From NCBI GenBank assembly GCA_021850745.1, contig JAJZKX010000068.1, positions 1 through 7,896 on the forward strand: 7,896 nt of DNA, given 5' to 3'. Below are positions 6,363 to 7,896 of this stretch, in pieces. The translations under genes and the position numbers were made by a program. Origin of the DNA: Thermoplasmata archaeon (GTDB lineage: Archaea; Thermoplasmatota; Thermoplasmata; Thermoplasmatales; Thermoplasmataceae). The notes under the pieces were generated by a model that saw nothing but the letters and a program-made list of their open reading frames with translations, made no database searches and was not told the origin of the DNA. How positions within the stretch are numbered: position 1 is the stretch's first letter; each line of letters starts with the position of its first letter.

Positions 6363-6772
6363 ATGTCATACCCCTTTGGGCAATCCAGCTTTTCCTCAAC
6401 CTTGTTTATGACTCCCCTTATGCCCTCCCTCATGTGGACAAGGTTGCATTTTTCAATGTTGGGGCAGGTGTAATGGTCACATTCCATTGACTTGAATGTA
6501 ACAGAGGAACCTTCCTGCAGCTTTTTCCCATACTGCATGTTCATAATTTCTGGAACTTCCTCCACTTCCACGGTGGAAACCCTGTCCTTGTTGAACACAA
6601 AGCATGGGTTCTCCTTCTCCCTGACCTTGAGAACTCTGTAGGTCCTACCAGGATCAAGATTGAAGCATACATTCTTTATCCTGCATTCTGAACAGCCGAC
6701 AAGCGGACCCACGAACGTGAATTCTAGGCCTTCTCTTGCAAGGTCTACTCCGATAAGCGATATTTTAGCCAT
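6335..6772 (-). CDS. UPF0179 family protein (eight-cysteine, function unknown)
   Basis: An archaeal conserved protein of UPF0179; its biochemical function is not established. The 145-residue product has the family length and three cysteine clusters: C27-x2-C30-x5-C36, C98-x4-C103-x5-C109, and single C57 and C131, eight in all. The spacing suggests iron-sulfur or zinc binding (inference). No membrane segment is seen and it is probably cytoplasmic. The ATG at 6772 gives MAKISLIGVDLAREG and leaves 13 nt after the egsA stop; the longer frame from 6826 would add 18 low-complexity polar residues and overlap egsA, so it is rejected. GGTG at 6784-6781, eight nt before the ATG, can pair with the end of archaeal 16S rRNA and may serve as a Shine-Dalgarno, expected for the second gene of an operon. 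It is probably co-transcribed with egsA. Confidence 0.85.
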   Translation of the reverse strand: MAKISLIGVDLAREGLEFTFVGPLVGCSECRIKNVCFNLDPGRTYRVLKVREKENPCFVFNKDRVSTVEVEEVPEIMNMQYGKKLQEGSSVTFKSMECDHYTCPNIEKCNLVHMREGIRGVINKVEEKLDCPKGYDMRKVSVNLQ

Positions 6773-6784
6773 GGTGCGTGCACC
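6773..6784 (-). promoter_or_regulatory. Ribosome-binding site of the UPF0179 gene within a small palindrome
   Basis: The minus strand reads GGTGCACGCACC directly before the ATG. The first GGTG is the Shine-Dalgarno candidate at 8-nt spacing. GGTGC and GCACC are exact inverted copies, although the 2-nt gap means only a short stem could form. It is the only internal gene start here that needs a ribosome-binding site. Confidence 0.4.
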
Positions 6785-6785
6785 A

Positions 6786-7844
6786 TTAGATGATTCCTGT
6801 GATTTCGAGTGCTTTTTCTGAGGCATTTAAACTGATGTCCTTTTCACCTAGTATAGTGTACCTTTCCGGCCTTATTGAGTGTGCTGTCGACAGTGCCTTT
6901 ATCATTACAGAATCGGGTATCCTGTAGTCCTTTGCCTTAATGGAAAGGCCCATTCTGCTGTATGCTGAGGCAAGCATCTGCCAGTCTCCGCCGTGGAGGA
7001 ACATGGAAACAACCGAACCCATAGCGCACTGCTCGCCATGGATAGATTCACCAGGATTGGCCATTTCGAGGGCATGCGCAATAAGATGCTCACTGCCGCT
7101 TGCGGGCCTGGATGACCCTGCGATTGCCATTGCGGTTCCTGAGGCAAGAATCTGCTTGGTTACTAGCCATACCGATTCTTCCACCCCCTCAAGGACCATG
7201 TGGCTCTTCTCAAGGAGTTCCCTTGCTGCATACTCTGATATTGCAGCAGAGCTGGAACTGTATTCCTCGCCATGGAGGCGGCTGGAAAGTTTCCAGTCGA
7301 GAAGTGCTGTGAGGTTTGATATCACATCTGCAGCACCTGCTTTCAGGTACTTGAATGGAGCCCTTGAAAGTATTGCGGTATCTGCAATGATGGCAATCGG
7401 CATTGAGGCTTCCTGTGAAAGGGTTGAGCCTGTCCTTCTAATGGATGCCCTGGGGGATGCAATCCCGTCATGGCTTGGAGTTGTTGGTACACTAACAAAT
7501 GGAACGTTAAAATCATATGCCGTTTTCTTGGCGAGGTCAATCTTGGTTCCTCCGCCTGCGCCAATGATGAGCCCGGCACCGAGCTCCTTGGCAAGAGACT
7601 CTATCTTCTCAAGATTCTCTGTGTTTGCACGGTCAGTCCTGATTACATGGACATCATATCCGGCATCATGGAGTATGGATTCAACCTCCTTTCCAGCGAG
7701 GTCGTATGTAATATTTCCTGTGACAATGACAATGGAACCGGACCGCATATATCTGGCCACCACGGGTACAATATTTGGCAGAACCCCGTGCCCCACATAT
7801 ACATCCCTGGGGAATTGCATGGTCCTGAACTTTTCAAATTCCAT
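6786..7844 (-). CDS. egsA: NAD(P)-dependent sn-glycerol-1-phosphate dehydrogenase
   Basis: Reduces dihydroxyacetone phosphate to sn-glycerol 1-phosphate, the backbone of archaeal ether lipids (EC 1.1.1.261), in the cytoplasm. The 352-residue product has family length. GAGGGTKIDLAKK (95-107) is the nucleotide-binding GGGxxxD segment, and VPTTPSHDGIASPRASI (119-135) is the substrate-side signature of G1P dehydrogenases. The metal site is present: D173 in AGAADVISN, H253 in SGSEHLIAH and H269 in SIHGEQCAMG correspond to the Asp-His-His zinc ligands of the iron-containing/glycerol dehydrogenase fold. This combination separates it from ordinary glycerol dehydrogenase, although the bacterial homologue AraM shares much of it; the archaeal context makes EgsA the best call. 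It is the first gene of a probable two-gene unit with the UPF0179 gene 13 nt downstream. Its own TATA box lies 29 nt before the ATG. Confidence 0.96.
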   Translation of the reverse strand: MEFEKFRTMQFPRDVYVGHGVLPNIVPVVARYMRSGSIVIVTGNITYDLAGKEVESILHDAGYDVHVIRTDRANTENLEKIESLAKELGAGLIIGAGGGTKIDLAKKTAYDFNVPFVSVPTTPSHDGIASPRASIRRTGSTLSQEASMPIAIIADTAILSRAPFKYLKAGAADVISNLTALLDWKLSSRLHGEEYSSSSAAISEYAARELLEKSHMVLEGVEESVWLVTKQILASGTAMAIAGSSRPASGSEHLIAHALEMANPGESIHGEQCAMGSVVSMFLHGGDWQMLASAYSRMGLSIKAKDYRIPDSVMIKALSTAHSIRPERYTILGEKDISLNASEKALEITGII

Positions 7845-7865
7845 TCAAGAAGCATATTTTACTGC

Positions 7866-7874
7866 TTTATAAAC
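7866..7874 (-). promoter_or_regulatory. TATA box of egsA
   Basis: The minus strand reads GTTTATAAA, preceded by AAG, which fits a BRE. The TTTATAAA core begins 29 nt upstream of the ATG at 7844, so the egsA mRNA is predicted to be leaderless. The last 22 bases of the window hold nothing else I can identify. Confidence 0.65.
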
Positions 7875-7896
7875 CTTGATACTGGGGTCAAACAGG

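Noticed and set aside
6940..7872. Long plus-strand open frame of 310 codons
   Set aside because: It is antisense to egsA, whose motifs and zinc ligands are complete. The plus-strand product is rich in Ser, Pro and Ala with no domain, as expected for a shadow frame in moderate-GC DNA.
1..7896. Mobile element, CRISPR array, tRNA or rRNA
   Set aside because: No transposase motifs, terminal inverted repeats, regularly spaced repeats, or tRNA/rRNA-like sequence could be found on either strand by eye.

Overview
The window looks like chromosomal DNA from a euryarchaeon, most likely a member or relative of the Thermoplasmatales. The evidence is an sn-glycerol-1-phosphate dehydrogenase (the enzyme that sets archaeal lipid stereochemistry), an archaeal-type YchF GTPase, a UPF0179 protein, heavy use of AGG/AGA (Arg) and ATA (Ile) codons, and AT-rich TATA boxes about 27-33 nt upstream of start codons with no room for a 5' leader. 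The genus cannot be fixed from the sequence alone. No mobile element, CRISPR array, rRNA or tRNA is visible.

Layout. Positions 1-319 (minus) hold the N-terminal part of an unidentified membrane protein that runs off the left edge. Positions 384-503 (minus) hold a possible 39-codon ORF that begins directly after the ychF stop. ychF is at 504-1688 (minus). A divergent intergenic region (1689-1926) separates it from an APC-family permease at 1927-3552 (plus). A T-rich convergent gap follows, then a DAO-family FAD oxidoreductase at 3625-4833 (minus). A 114-bp divergent promoter region separates that gene from a CubicO/S12-type serine hydrolase at 4948-6327 (plus). The hydrolase converges, with only a 7-bp gap, on a two-gene minus-strand unit: egsA (6786-7844) followed by a UPF0179 gene (6335-6772).

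How the genes may work together. The two ends are housekeeping: ychF is translation-associated and egsA makes the lipid backbone. The middle block (permease, amine/amino-acid oxidase, penicillin-recognition-fold hydrolase) reads as an amino-acid or peptide scavenging cluster. The hydrolase has the architecture of Pab87 of Pyrococcus abyssi, known to me as a CubicO-group protease active on peptides containing D-amino acids, and it is divergent from a gene of the D-amino-acid-oxidase/sarcosine-oxidase family. A D-amino-acid or N-methyl-amino-acid catabolic module is therefore a reasonable but unproven hypothesis. Nothing here clearly shows a wholly new system. The best leads are this module, the pairing of an eight-cysteine UPF0179 protein with egsA, and the small ORF abutting the ychF stop codon.

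Start codons were chosen from TATA-box spacing. For ychF, the permease and the oxidoreductase this shortens the longest open frame to an internal ATG; for UPF0179 the shorter start rests on the spacing to egsA.
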